A program made the translations under genes and the position numbers. A DNA stretch of 64,000 nucleotides, from the NCBI GenBank assembly GCA_902802045.1, contig CADCKQ010000001.1, forward strand, positions 124,001-188,000, given 5' to 3'. Of the stretch, positions 1 through 7,727 are shown piece after piece. Numbering within the stretch: position 1 is the stretch's first letter; each line of letters starts with the position of its first letter. The notes beneath the pieces are model-generated. The model was not told where the DNA came from, ran no database searches, and was given only the letters and a program-made list of their open reading frames with translations. Source of the stretch: Oscillospiraceae bacterium. GTDB lineage: Bacteria; Bacillota; Clostridia; Oscillospirales; Oscillospiraceae.

Positions 1-126
1 CTCATCGAGTGTTCCGTTCTGCTCAACTAAAGCCTTGAATCTCTCAACAACTGCTGCTGTGGCTTCCTCGCCGAGAGTCGGATCGATGATATACATTACT
101 TCGTACTTTTCGCTTGCTTTTGCCAT
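1..126 (-). CDS. rpsF: 30S ribosomal protein bS6 (partial, 5' end only)
   Basis: The first 42 codons of bS6 are present and the rest lies beyond the left edge. The protein binds 16S rRNA in the platform of the small subunit together with bS18. The N-terminal sequence KYEVMYIIDPTLGEE is the typical first strand and turn of the S6 fold. The ATG at 124-126 is preceded by a GGGAGG ribosome binding site. A strong promoter and two short hairpins lie just upstream. In Bacillota this gene usually leads an rpsF-ssb-rpsR operon, which would lie outside the window. Confidence 0.93.
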   Translation of the reverse strand, partial: MAKASEKYEVMYIIDPTLGEEATAAVVERFKALVEQNGTLDE

Positions 127-209
127 GGTTGCACCTCCCTTTGGTCAAATGGCCCCCGCGTCACCGCGGGAACAAGGATACTGCCTGCCTGAAATTTGCA
201 GGCCTAGAT

Positions 210-237
210 ATTATACATTTTTGTTATAAGAAGTCAA
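210..237 (-). promoter_or_regulatory. promoter of rpsF
   Basis: On the minus strand TTGACT (232-237) and TATAAT (210-215) are separated by 16 bp, and TG directly precedes the -10 box. The transcript would have a leader of about 75 nt containing two hairpins, GCCTGCAAATTTCAGGC and CCCGCGGTGACGCGGG (about 151-203). S6 operons are often controlled by an S6:S18-binding leader. I could not identify that motif with certainty here. Confidence 0.75.
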
Positions 238-313
238 GATAATTAATGAGAACTGATTCAAAAAAGATACCCCCTTTTCTCCCCTGTCGGAACCGAAATA
301 ATGATATAGACAA

Positions 314-342
314 TTGACACGGGTTTTGTTATACTGATAACA
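314..342 (+). promoter_or_regulatory. promoter with palindromic operator upstream of the MarR gene
   Basis: TTGACA lies at 314-319, and a weak -10 (GATAAC, 336-341) follows after 16 bp. A perfect inverted repeat, TGTTAT-ACTG-ATAACA, spans 327-342 and overlaps this -10. MarR proteins typically bind such palindromes in their own promoters, so this is a candidate autoregulatory operator. The -10 assignment is uncertain. Confidence 0.5.
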
Positions 343-377
343 GTTTTATATTAAACCTTTTGAAAGGATCACAGGAA

Positions 378-815
378 ATGTCAGACAATCTGGATATCAT
401 ACTCCGGGGCAGAAAGATAAAACGGATCTCAGACATTGCCTTTGGTGAACTCAGGAAAAAATACGGCATTAAGCAGCTGGAGGTCGAGATACTGATATAT
501 CTGTCTCGAAACCCTGAGTCGTCCGCCAGTACCTTCATAAAAGAAATGGGGCTCAACAAGGGGCAGGTCTCCGTCGCCATGGATAATCTCAGTTCCGGCG
601 GGTTTATTACCCTGAAACGGGATAACAAGGATCATCGCTATTCACACGCATCCGTTACAGAGAAAGCCCTGCCCGTACTCGAAGAGGCGGAAAAGCTCAA
701 AGTAATGTATGAAATAATGATATTCTCGGGCATTTCTCCGGAAGATGCTTTTTCATTCTGGAATGTCTCGAAGAAGATGATGGCCAACCTCGAAAAGATA
801 GATCTCGGCCAATAA
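378..815 (+). CDS. MarR-family transcriptional regulator
   Basis: This 145-residue protein has the MarR winged-helix layout: an N-terminal dimerisation helix, a helix-turn-helix around residues 45-75 (KEMGLNKGQVSVAMDNLSSG), a wing (LKRDNKDHRYSHASVTEKA) and a C-terminal helix. The length is typical. I chose the ATG at 378, with AAAGGA 9 nt upstream, over an in-frame TTG at 360. The gene stands alone, followed by a strong terminator, so no target gene is suggested by context. The palindrome in its promoter suggests autoregulation. The ligand is unknown. Confidence 0.85.
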   Translation: MSDNLDIILRGRKIKRISDIAFGELRKKYGIKQLEVEILIYLSRNPESSASTFIKEMGLNKGQVSVAMDNLSSGGFITLKRDNKDHRYSHASVTEKALPVLEEAEKLKVMYEIMIFSGISPEDAFSFWNVSKKMMANLEKIDLGQ

Positions 816-830
816 ACCGGATATATTAAA

Positions 831-858
831 GCCGCCCCTCCGGGCGGCTTTTGTGTTT
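831..858 (+). terminator. Rho-independent terminator after the MarR gene
   Basis: A GC-rich stem, GCCGCCC-ctcc-GGGCGGC, is followed by TTTTGTGTTTT. Confidence 0.9.
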
Positions 859-860
859 TG

Positions 861-890
861 TCATTGCGAGGAGCGATTTATCGCGACCCG
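861..890 (+). repeat. interspersed repeat family A, copy 1 (CATTGCGAGGAGCG type)
   Basis: This stretch begins TCATTGCGAGGAGCG and continues with ATTTATCGCGACCC. Related copies lie at 1439-1470 (same orientation) and at 1871-1909, 2073-2108 and 2181-2222 (opposite orientation). The right copies add a GGATTGCCACG segment. Short repeats of this kind are scattered between genes in many bacterial genomes. Confidence 0.7.
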
Positions 891-935
891 CCAGTGACCG
901 AGCCGCGAGAAGCGAATTTTTCCATACGCTTGGAA

Positions 936-1095
936 AAAAGGATAATTTCCCATTTTCCTTTCTTCCAAATATTGCGGAAATCGATTATATATATATTTTT
1001 CCTCTCCGTTTTTTCTCCGGAGCGCAAAAAGGACAGCTAAAGCAAAAAGAAGGGCCCGAAAGCGGTCCTTCTTCTTGCGCTTAAAGCTGTCAAGG
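936..1095 (+). repeat. repeat family C, copy 1, with long hairpin
   Basis: This element of about 160 bp shares the segment ATTGCGGAAATCGATTATATATA with 2395-2582, followed by a long hairpin. Here the outer stem is GACAGCT (1032-1038) with AGCTGTC (1085-1091). The inner stem pairs GCAAAAAGAAGGGCC with GGTCCTTCTTCTTGC. The second copy keeps the architecture with different inner-stem bases. The function is unknown. It may be a structured RNA, a terminator or the remnant of a small non-autonomous element. Confidence 0.65.
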
Positions 1096-1117
1096 GGATC
1101 TTTCCCCCCTTCAAAAC

Positions 1118-1236
1118 CTATTTATTTACAAAAAAATTCAATTTCAGTTTTATTTTTTTGGTCCCGAACCCCTTGCGCTGCAACGGGTTCGAGTTTTTTA
1201 CATTTTTTACAGGATTTTTAAAGTGAAATTTTAAAA
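1118..1236 (-). repeat. repeat family B, copy 1 (inverted)
   Basis: Read on the minus strand, this segment matches 1950-2056 and 2262-2378. It shares the core TGCGGCGCAAGGGGTTCGG (here with CAGCGCAAGG), a preceding TGTAAAAAATGTAAAAAACTC stretch and a trailing GAAATTCAATTTTT. One copy is inverted relative to the other two. Confidence 0.7.
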
Positions 1237-1422
1237 TCCACCGTCGAGTAAATCCAGTATCTCGCACTCGTCGACGAATTTCGGGTCGTATCTCTGCCTT
1301 CCGCTCATATCCGCCCCGCACCCCGGGCAACTGATATAAGGCTGGTCCGTTTCACACCCGCAATTGCTGCAGACATATTTTGTTCCCGAAAAAAGATGTT
1401 CTTCTTCTGTCCAATAAGCCAT
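1231..1422 (-). CDS. small zinc-ribbon protein
   Basis: This 63-residue protein has two CxxC knuckles (CSNCG at residues 19-23 and CPGCGADM near residue 33), the pattern of a minimal zinc ribbon. It begins MAYWTEEEHLF, and the ATG is preceded by GGGAGGAAC, a good ribosome binding site. Similar short zinc-ribbon proteins are common and mostly uncharacterised in Clostridia and their phages. It is the only convincing gene in an 1.8-kb repeat-rich interval. A repeat copy sits immediately upstream of its ribosome binding site, so its promoter is not evident. The function is unknown; nucleic-acid or protein binding is possible. Confidence 0.65.
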   Translation of the reverse strand: MAYWTEEEHLFSGTKYVCSNCGCETDQPYISCPGCGADMSGRQRYDPKFVDECEILDLLDGGF

Positions 1423-1438
1423 TACTGTTCCTCCCTGT

Positions 1439-1470
1439 CATTGCGCGGAGCGATCTATCGCGACCCGGCG
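1439..1470 (+). repeat. interspersed repeat family A, copy 2
   Basis: TCATTGCGCGGAGCGATCTATCGCGACCC closely matches copy 1 at 861-890 in the same orientation. It abuts the ribosome binding site of the zinc-ribbon gene. Confidence 0.65.
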
Positions 1471-1870
1471 GTATTGAATGAAGCATGTTTCAGACCCACA
1501 GGCGATACCGAAGCGCGCTGATCCGTTTCTCCGTCCTTCTCGGCTTCCCCCCTCTCGACCGGGGGAAGCTGGCAAATTTTTGCTTGCGAAAATTTGACTG
1601 ATGAGGGTTCGATCTCTGTCATTCCGAGCGTAGCGTGGGAATCCGTATTTAATTATGAGAAAGAAACCGTAAATGGTGGCACTTCTATCGTATCTCCAGT
1701 AGAAAAACTGCCATCGATACGGTAAGGACAGATTGACAAGCCTCGAGTACATACGTGTGTATTTCGAGGCTGTTTTTTCGTTTTTCCTGTATTTTTTATA
1801 ACAAAAGACATTATTGACAATGGTCGAACCCTCATCCGGCGGGATAAGACGACCCTCATTTCTCTTGGGA
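1471..1870. other. gene-free stretch with repeat fragments
   Basis: No convincing gene is present. The stretch contains a GC-rich segment with paired CTTCCCCC and GGGGGAAG (about 1540-1570), a degenerate family A fragment (CATTCCGAGCGTAGCGTGGGAATCC, 1620-1645), two GAACCCTCATC-type fragments in opposite orientation (about 1604 and 1829) and the terminator-like hairpin at 1739-1785. Short open frames here run through repeats and lack ribosome binding sites. Confidence 0.5.
1739..1785 (+). terminator. terminator-like hairpin in the repeat island
   Basis: AGCCTCGA (1739-1746) pairs with TCGAGGCT (1764-1771) and is followed by a T-rich run. No gene on the plus strand precedes it, so it may belong to a decayed gene or element. 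Confidence 0.55.
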
Positions 1871-1909
1871 ACGGATTGCCACGGGATCTTCGATCCCTCG
1901 CAATGACAG
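1871..1909 (-). repeat. interspersed repeat family A, copy 3
   Basis: ACGGATTGCCACGGGATC followed by CCTCGCAATGACAG is the reverse-complement form of the family at 861 and 1439. It is followed by the segment GAGGGAAGGCAGGGGACG, which recurs at 2159-2176. Confidence 0.65.
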
Positions 1910-1949
1910 CGGACGAGAGAGGGAAGGCAGGGGACGGGGAACGGTTTTC

Positions 1950-2056
1950 AAATTTTACATTGAAAAACCTTGTAAAAAATGTAAAAAACTCAAACCCATT
2001 GCGGCGCAAGGGGTTCGGAATTCGAAAAACAAAATGGAAATTCAATTTTTTCTGTA
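1950..2056 (+). repeat. repeat family B, copy 2
   Basis: This copy has the same order of blocks as 1118-1236 (inverted) and 2262-2378: TGTAAAAAATGTAAAAAACTC, TTGCGGCGCAAGGGGTTC, then GGAAATTCAATTTTT. The translated frame resembles that of copy 1, but copy 3 is out of frame, so I treat the family as non-coding. Confidence 0.7.
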
Positions 2057-2072
2057 AAAAACAGATTTTGGA

Positions 2073-2108
2073 GACGGATTGCCGCGCTCTAAAGAGCTCG
2101 CAATGACA
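2073..2108 (-). repeat. interspersed repeat family A, copy 4
   Basis: GACGGATTGCCGCGCTC, then GAGCTCGCAATGACAG. The two halves share a palindromic centre, as in the other copies. Confidence 0.65.
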
Positions 2109-2180
2109 GATATCGACCCCTCATCAGGCTCTGAGGAGCCACCTTCTCCCGGTCGAGAGAGGGAAGGCAGGGGACGTAGG

Positions 2181-2253
2181 AGCGGATTGCCACGTCGCGA
2201 TAAATCGCTCCTCGCAATGACAATTCTTCGCAATGACGGATCCGCGCAATGAC
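2181..2253 (-). repeat. interspersed repeat family A, copy 5 plus two partial units
   Basis: A full copy (AGCGGATTGCCACGTCGCG to CCTCGCAATGACA, 2181-2222) is followed by two bare CGCAATGAC ends at about 2229 and 2245, as if the end of the repeat had been duplicated. Confidence 0.65.
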
Positions 2254-2261
2254 ATTATTAT

Positions 2262-2378
2262 GATTTTTCAAATCACACTTGAAAAAACATGTAAATAAAT
2301 CCAAACAATTCAAACCCGTTGCGGCGCAAGGGATTCAGGAATCAAAAATTAAAACGGAAATTCAATTTTTGGTAAATA
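2262..2378 (+). repeat. repeat family B, copy 3
   Basis: This segment contains TTGCGGCGCAAGGGATTCAGG and GGAAATTCAATTTTTGG, matching the copy at 1950-2056 in the same orientation with several indels. Confidence 0.7.
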
Positions 2379-2394
2379 AATGATTTTTGTATCC

Positions 2395-2582
2395 GGACCG
2401 GTCTGCAGGGAAAAAAGGAAAATACCGTATTTTTCCTTTTTTCCGAATGTTGCGGAAATCGGTTATATATATAGTTTTCCTTTCCGTTTTTCCCTGAAGC
2501 TTTTCGGGAAGAAATACAGACAGCTTACGCATGAAGAAAGGGCCGAAACGGGCCCTTTCTTCATGCCGAGAAGCTGTCCTCC
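2395..2582 (+). repeat. repeat family C, copy 2, with long hairpin
   Basis: This segment shares TTGCGGAAATCGGTTATATATA with copy 1 at 936-1095. Its hairpin has the outer pair ACAGCTT/AAGCTGT (about 2519-2580) and a near-perfect inner stem, GCATGAAGAAAGGGCC with GGCCCTTTCTTCATGC. Paired positions differ between the copies while pairing is kept. Confidence 0.65.
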
Positions 2583-2673
2583 CCGCGGCGTCTTAAAAAT
2601 TATAATAAAATTTCCAAAATAAGTGGCCAAAGGCCCTTTGAATGTCCAGTGGGAAGCAGAGGGATAAACAGTT

Positions 2674-5205
2674 TTACGAAAACAGGTTGGAGAAGAAGTT
2701 TCCCGTCTTTTTCACCGAAACGGCGGCGAGCGTGACGCTGTTGCCCTTTATATTGAATATCGCGTAGCTGCCGGATGAGCGATAATCCTGTTTCTCCCAG
2801 CTCCCGTCGCCTTTGAGGATGTACAGCTCGTACTTATAGCCCTTCTGTGCCTGGGGAAGCATATATCTGACGGTATATTCAAAGCCCATGTTGGACCTTT
2901 CGATCGTCAGAGTATACATCTCGGCGACGCTGCCGTTCTCCACAGAGGGTCCTTCCCCGTCATAGCTTTCAACGCTCAGGCTGCTCCTGTCCCCGAAGCT
3001 GCCTTCCGCAAGGAACAGGGACTGTTTCGCCCCTTCTCTCTTTTCGTCCGAGGCGATCGTAGAGTGCTTTGTAACGTACTCGGCTTCGATCGTATCGCTG
3101 AAATACACTGCGCTGAAGTCGTATTCCGGCCACGAGCCTATGTATCCGGTCTTGTTCGGGACAACGGGTATCCGGCTTTGCGGGATGCTCTCGCCGTAGC
3201 TGAAACTTACCGTCCTTACCGTCTTCCCGTCGGCGACAAAGGTCAGCTTGAGGTCCGTAAACTGCTCGGGGAGAGGATCCTTCTCGTCAGCCGAGGCCGT
3301 CAGTTCCTCGTAAGTGACAGGCACTGCCCTTCCGGAATAGCTTATTCCGTCCACCGCCCCCAGAGAGCGCGACACGAAGACGTTGTCTTCCATCTCGACC
3401 TCGGGGTCGTGAAGGTCCATATATCCGGCGACCGCTCCGCTGCAGGGGATGGACGGGTCTATATTCGACATGTCCGTGCACTGCGTGAGCTTCGTGGCGT
3501 ATCCCGCGATGCCTCCCGCGTATTCCGCCGCCTCGACCCTGCATATGGACCAGCAGTTTCTGATGGCCGTGTACGAATATCCGAGAACGCCTCCCGCGTA
3601 GCTGCCTCCGGCTTTCGCGCTGCCGTAGCCCTCGCACTCCCGGACCATGCCCATCTCGGCGAGCCCCGCGATCCCTCCGGCGCAGTTTTTCTTGGAGCTG
3701 ACGTTACCGGTATTGACGCAGTTTCTGACTATGCATTTGGTCAGGTAGTCGGCGACCGCGATCTGCTCGGCCGTGAGCACCTTGCTCACGCTTCCCTCGA
3801 GATTGAATTCCAGCTCGACGCCCATCGTTCCGACTATTCCGCCGATATCCGTATCCCCGTCGACATTCCCTGTGTTTACGCAATTGAAGATCTTGCCGTC
3901 CTTGTTGTTCTCGTCGTCGGTCTCGGATCTGTCGTCGTAATTTACGATCTCGGTCGCCCCGCCGGCCGCGGAGGCCAGATGTGTCATGACACTGGCGAAA
4001 GCGGCGGAGACATTGGCCAGATCCCTTGCCAGGCCGTCGGAGACGTTGTCAAGGCCCGCGGCGACTGTCGAGAAATTGTCGAATATCCCGCTTATATAAT
4101 TTCGAAGAGCGTTTAAGTCCATGGTGCCGGCCTCGGGGTCGAGACTTGTCTGCCCTATCGCCCCGCCGGCGGCGACCGCGGCGTTGTAAAGACCGGCAAC
4201 TACCGCGTCGGCGTTGCCGCTCATATTGTTCAGAGCGTTTACCGTCACCCAGTACAGGTTGTTTATCTCGTCCGCCAGCGTAGCCTGACCCTTGAGCTGC
4301 AGCCAGGGCTCGAACTGCCCGGCTATCCCGCCGACGTCCTTGCGCCCGTTGATCTCTCCGCTGTTGGTGCAGTCCGCGATGTAGCCGTTATGTCTTCCGG
4401 CTATGCCCCCGACATTGTATCCGTAGTGCTGATATCCCACGGGCCCTGAGTTTGTGCAGTTTTCTATCTTCCCGCTCGAGAAGCCCGCGATCCCTCCCAT
4501 ATCCATGGAGACATCGTTGTCGTCCGCCGAGATCAGCTTCTGTATTGTCAGGTTGTCTATATCTATGCCTTCAGTGACCAGCGTGGTATTTACGGAGCCT
4601 TTGTTGGTGCAGCCGGTGATGGTGCCTTCGTTATAGCCCGCGATGCCTCCGGCGTGTCTTTTTCCGATCACAGCCCCTTCAAAGCTGCAGTTTTCTATCC
4701 TGCCGAAGTTTTCTCCCGCGATGCCGCCGATATCCGTAAGGCCTTCGACCGCGCCCTTCACGCTGCAGCTCTCTATCGTCCCGTAGTTGCTTCCGGCGAT
4801 GCCGCCGACCTGGCTTCTGGAGCTTGAAGGCTTCATCGAGCCCTCCAGATGCAGGTCCTCAACATATCCGCCCTCCTGGACATATCTGAAAAAGCCCTGA
4901 TGGGAGCCGTTCGTCGAAAGGCTTAAGTTTCTTATCGTATGGTTGTTCCCGTGAAAGACTCCGCTGAATGTCGGGATCGGCGCGAAATCGTCATCTCCGA
5001 AATCTATATCCGTGTCGAGCTCCACCGTAAGTCCCTCGCTGTAGGTGTCGAGAGAGCAGTTTTCGGCAAACTTTATGAGCTGGGCCTTAGCTTTTATGTG
5101 AAGCGTATTCTCGTCCGCGCCGCCGCTTTGCGCGTAAGCCGCGGGTGAGAGGGAGAGCACCAGCGCGATCACGAGCGCGATGCAAAGTGTTTTTCTCATC
5201 TTCAT
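2674..5205 (-). CDS. secreted GLUG-repeat surface protein
   Basis: This 843-residue protein has a signal peptide (KMRKTLCIALVIALVLSLSPAAYA) and many GLUG-type repeats of the form GGIAGxNxGxIxxC (for example GGIAGSNYGTIESC, GGIAGENFGRIENC), likely forming a beta-helix. A roughly 100-residue alanine- and asparagine-rich helical segment (about residues 305-420) interrupts the repeats, and more repeats follow it. The last 200 residues look like beta domains. I see no LPXTG, SLH or transmembrane anchor. The start overlaps the stop of the upstream MMPL gene by 4 bp. GLUG repeats occur in surface adhesins, but the role here is unknown and may depend on the transporter. Confidence 0.8.
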   Translation of the reverse strand: MKMRKTLCIALVIALVLSLSPAAYAQSGGADENTLHIKAKAQLIKFAENCSLDTYSEGLTVELDTDIDFGDDDFAPIPTFSGVFHGNNHTIRNLSLSTNGSHQGFFRYVQEGGYVEDLHLEGSMKPSSSRSQVGGIAGSNYGTIESCSVKGAVEGLTDIGGIAGENFGRIENCSFEGAVIGKRHAGGIAGYNEGTITGCTNKGSVNTTLVTEGIDIDNLTIQKLISADDNDVSMDMGGIAGFSSGKIENCTNSGPVGYQHYGYNVGGIAGRHNGYIADCTNSGEINGRKDVGGIAGQFEPWLQLKGQATLADEINNLYWVTVNALNNMSGNADAVVAGLYNAAVAAGGAIGQTSLDPEAGTMDLNALRNYISGIFDNFSTVAAGLDNVSDGLARDLANVSAAFASVMTHLASAAGGATEIVNYDDRSETDDENNKDGKIFNCVNTGNVDGDTDIGGIVGTMGVELEFNLEGSVSKVLTAEQIAVADYLTKCIVRNCVNTGNVSSKKNCAGGIAGLAEMGMVRECEGYGSAKAGGSYAGGVLGYSYTAIRNCWSICRVEAAEYAGGIAGYATKLTQCTDMSNIDPSIPCSGAVAGYMDLHDPEVEMEDNVFVSRSLGAVDGISYSGRAVPVTYEELTASADEKDPLPEQFTDLKLTFVADGKTVRTVSFSYGESIPQSRIPVVPNKTGYIGSWPEYDFSAVYFSDTIEAEYVTKHSTIASDEKREGAKQSLFLAEGSFGDRSSLSVESYDGEGPSVENGSVAEMYTLTIERSNMGFEYTVRYMLPQAQKGYKYELYILKGDGSWEKQDYRSSGSYAIFNIKGNSVTLAAVSVKKTGNFFSNLFS

Positions 5206-7727
5206 TGCTCTTCGCCGCCTTTCTCCTCCGTGCCGGTCTCCGGTATAGCCGGAGCCCCTGATCCCTCGATCGTTTTCTTAAGCTCCCCGAGCTCATTCAG
5301 TCTGTCCTCGGGGATATCGTTGACAGTTCCCATATCCATGATCGCGTTTATCTCGCCGCTGAACACACCCTTAATCTCCGCGTCTATTATTCCGTTTACC
5401 ATGCCTCTTACCCTGCCGTTGACCTGCACGATACCCGTCTTTACCGTCGGCTGTATCGGATTCGTGATGGTGAAGGAGGTCCGTGAGATCAGCGTATCGC
5501 CCAGCAGAAGGATCTGGGGGAGTATGCACATGACCAGAAAGATCGAGATCAAAGTTCCGGATCCTATGAAGGCGCCGATCTTCGAGATCGTCTCGTCGGA
5601 GGTGACGAGCCCTATTGCGATGCCAGCGGAGGCAAGCATGAGGCCGGACGTGATTATGGTCGGAAAAGCCATATTGAGTGTCTCTATCATCGCCTCTTTT
5701 ACGGACATCCTCGACTTGTACTCCATATAACGGCTGGAGATGACTATGGCGTAGTCTATGTTCGCGCCCATCTGTATGGAAGAGACGATAAGAAAGCTCA
5801 GGAAGAAGACGTTGGAGTTTCTCAAATACGGAATCGCGAAGTTGCACCAGATACTGCCCTGGATGACGAGTATCAGGAGCACCGGAAGACCTACGGACTT
5901 AAATGTGAGCAGCAATACGGCTATAACGAAGAGGATGGTCAGAATACTGTTCAGAACATTGTCCTTCTCGAAGGATTTCATAAGGTCGTAGCAGCTCGTG
6001 CTGTCTCCGACCGCGTAGTATTCGCTGTAATATTTGGCCTCAAGCCCGTGGATGATGCTCAGATATCCGAAGGTGCTCTCGCCCTCTGTCGGAAGGTTCA
6101 GCTCCACGACTATCCTCGAATACTCATCGCTCATGAGCTGCGCTTTGGCGTCGTCGAGCTGTGTTCTGAGCTCTTCGATCCGCTCCGATGTATCCCGATC
6201 CAGAACTATCCCCAGCGACTCCTGTTCCTCCACAAGATAGGAAGCCATATCTATCAGCGGGACCGAGTAATTCGAGATGTTCGTTATGACCTGCCCGTAG
6301 TAGCCCTTGTCGGCTGCATAGGCGGCATAGAGCGTCGCCGCGACCTCGTAGTCGAGGTTCGTATATTCGGAAAACTGCCTGGGAGTCATCCCGTCCGTGA
6401 GGTTCGCGCCGTTTACTTCTATATTCGCGAGTCCGAGCACGCTCTCGACTCCCTGGAGCTGTTCCAGATCCTCCGTGAGCTTTTTCTCGCTCTCGTAATC
6501 CCCGGCGGGAACTATTACCGCGAGCTGGTTCGTCTTTCCGAAGGTCTCCTCGATCTTCTTCTTTGCCAGCTGGCTCTCATTCTGCCTGAAGGATGTCACG
6601 GAGTAGACCGAATAAACGTAGTTCACCCTGTTCGAACAGACATATGCCCCGATAAGGATCGCGATGAACAGGACGGGGACCACATATCGCGTAGCATAGG
6701 CTGTTTTTCCGAGAAAGGAGATCTTTGGCACGAAATTTCTGTGCTTTGTCTTGTCCATCCATTTGGAGAAGATGAGAAGTAACCCCGGCATCAGCAGAAA
6801 GACCGACAGAAGGCTCAATATGATCGCCTTTATGAGGACTATGCCCATATCGTAGCCGAGTCTGAATGACATGAAGGTCATGGCGAGAAGTCCCGCGACC
6901 GTCGTGAGGCTGCTGGCGGAGATTTCCGGGATGGCCTTGCTCAGCGAGATTATGGCCGCCTGCCTTGCGTCCCCGAGATTTTCCTTCTCCTCCGTAAAGC
7001 GGTGGCAGAGGATGATGGCGTAGTCTACGGCAAGGGCAAGCTGGAGGACTATGGCTATGGAGTTTGAGACGAAGGAGATGGTCCCGAAGATGAAATTCGT
7101 GCCCATATTCAGTATGGCCGCCGCCCCGAAGGTTAAAAGCAGGACGGGGACCTCGGCGTAGGACTTCGAAGTGAAGAGCAGGACCAGAATAATGATCACG
7201 AAGGCGATCAGGTCCACTATGAGCATCTCGGACTCGATTATCTTCTCCAGCGGATTGCCGATCTCGCTTTTGACATAGCTGTCGTAGGGCGCCAAAAGCT
7301 CCTCGGTCTCCGCCAGAGCTGCTATCGGAACTTCGTCCATGGTGTCGCCGTCAAATGTTATATTGAAAAGGGCGGCGCTCTCTTTATAGTGGTCTTCCGA
7401 ATCGTCGAAATCCACCGATTTCACGCCCTCTATTTCCTCTATCAGGCCGAGGATCTCCTCGGCCTGCTCATAGGAGACGCTGTCCACCATCACCTCCGCC
7501 GTCGCGTAGGTGGTAAACTGGGAGTTCATGATATCGAGGCCCTGTCTCGTCTCCGTATCCTCGGAGAGATATACGGTGATATCGTCGTTCACCTTTACCC
7601 AGTTGCGCGAGAACGCGCAGAAGATCGCGGCGATCAGGAAGAAGAAGATGATGAAATTTCTCCTGTCCACTATGAAGGTCGCGAGTTTTTCCATGAAGGA
7701 CCTGTTATTTTTTGCTTCTTTGTTCAT
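5202..7727 (-). CDS. MMPL/RND-superfamily transporter
   Basis: This 841-residue protein has the two-fold RND layout: a transmembrane helix near residue 30, a large extracytoplasmic loop, five more helices, then a second loop and helix bundle. Each half carries the conserved Asp-Tyr motif in its fourth helix (LAVDYAI and GANIDYAI), the proton-relay position of the family. Family members export lipids, surfactants or siderophores across the cytoplasmic membrane. The C-terminal 80 residues form a hydrophilic tail. The gene overlaps both neighbours by 4 bp (ATGA), so the products are probably made together. The cargo is unknown. Confidence 0.88.
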   Translation of the reverse strand: MNKEAKNNRSFMEKLATFIVDRRNFIIFFFLIAAIFCAFSRNWVKVNDDITVYLSEDTETRQGLDIMNSQFTTYATAEVMVDSVSYEQAEEILGLIEEIEGVKSVDFDDSEDHYKESAALFNITFDGDTMDEVPIAALAETEELLAPYDSYVKSEIGNPLEKIIESEMLIVDLIAFVIIILVLLFTSKSYAEVPVLLLTFGAAAILNMGTNFIFGTISFVSNSIAIVLQLALAVDYAIILCHRFTEEKENLGDARQAAIISLSKAIPEISASSLTTVAGLLAMTFMSFRLGYDMGIVLIKAIILSLLSVFLLMPGLLLIFSKWMDKTKHRNFVPKISFLGKTAYATRYVVPVLFIAILIGAYVCSNRVNYVYSVYSVTSFRQNESQLAKKKIEETFGKTNQLAVIVPAGDYESEKKLTEDLEQLQGVESVLGLANIEVNGANLTDGMTPRQFSEYTNLDYEVAATLYAAYAADKGYYGQVITNISNYSVPLIDMASYLVEEQESLGIVLDRDTSERIEELRTQLDDAKAQLMSDEYSRIVVELNLPTEGESTFGYLSIIHGLEAKYYSEYYAVGDSTSCYDLMKSFEKDNVLNSILTILFVIAVLLLTFKSVGLPVLLILVIQGSIWCNFAIPYLRNSNVFFLSFLIVSSIQMGANIDYAIVISSRYMEYKSRMSVKEAMIETLNMAFPTIITSGLMLASAGIAIGLVTSDETISKIGAFIGSGTLISIFLVMCILPQILLLGDTLISRTSFTITNPIQPTVKTGIVQVNGRVRGMVNGIIDAEIKGVFSGEINAIMDMGTVNDIPEDRLNELGELKKTIEGSGAPAIPETGTEEKGGEEQ

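Noticed and set aside
1653..2045. Open frames of 60-130 codons through the repeat island
   Set aside because: They cross repeat boundaries, lack ribosome binding sites, and the frame is not kept between repeat copies.
1950..2056. Similar peptides encoded by two copies of repeat family B
   Set aside because: The third copy is shifted in frame and contains stops, so the likeness follows from DNA repeat identity, not protein selection.
3064..4116. A 350-codon open frame antisense to the GLUG-repeat gene
   Set aside because: It is a shadow of the repetitive coding sequence. It has no ribosome binding site or recognisable domain, and the opposite strand encodes a clear secreted protein.
6048..6782. 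A 244-codon open frame antisense to the MMPL transporter gene
   Set aside because: It lies fully inside a well-supported gene and has no start signal or domain.
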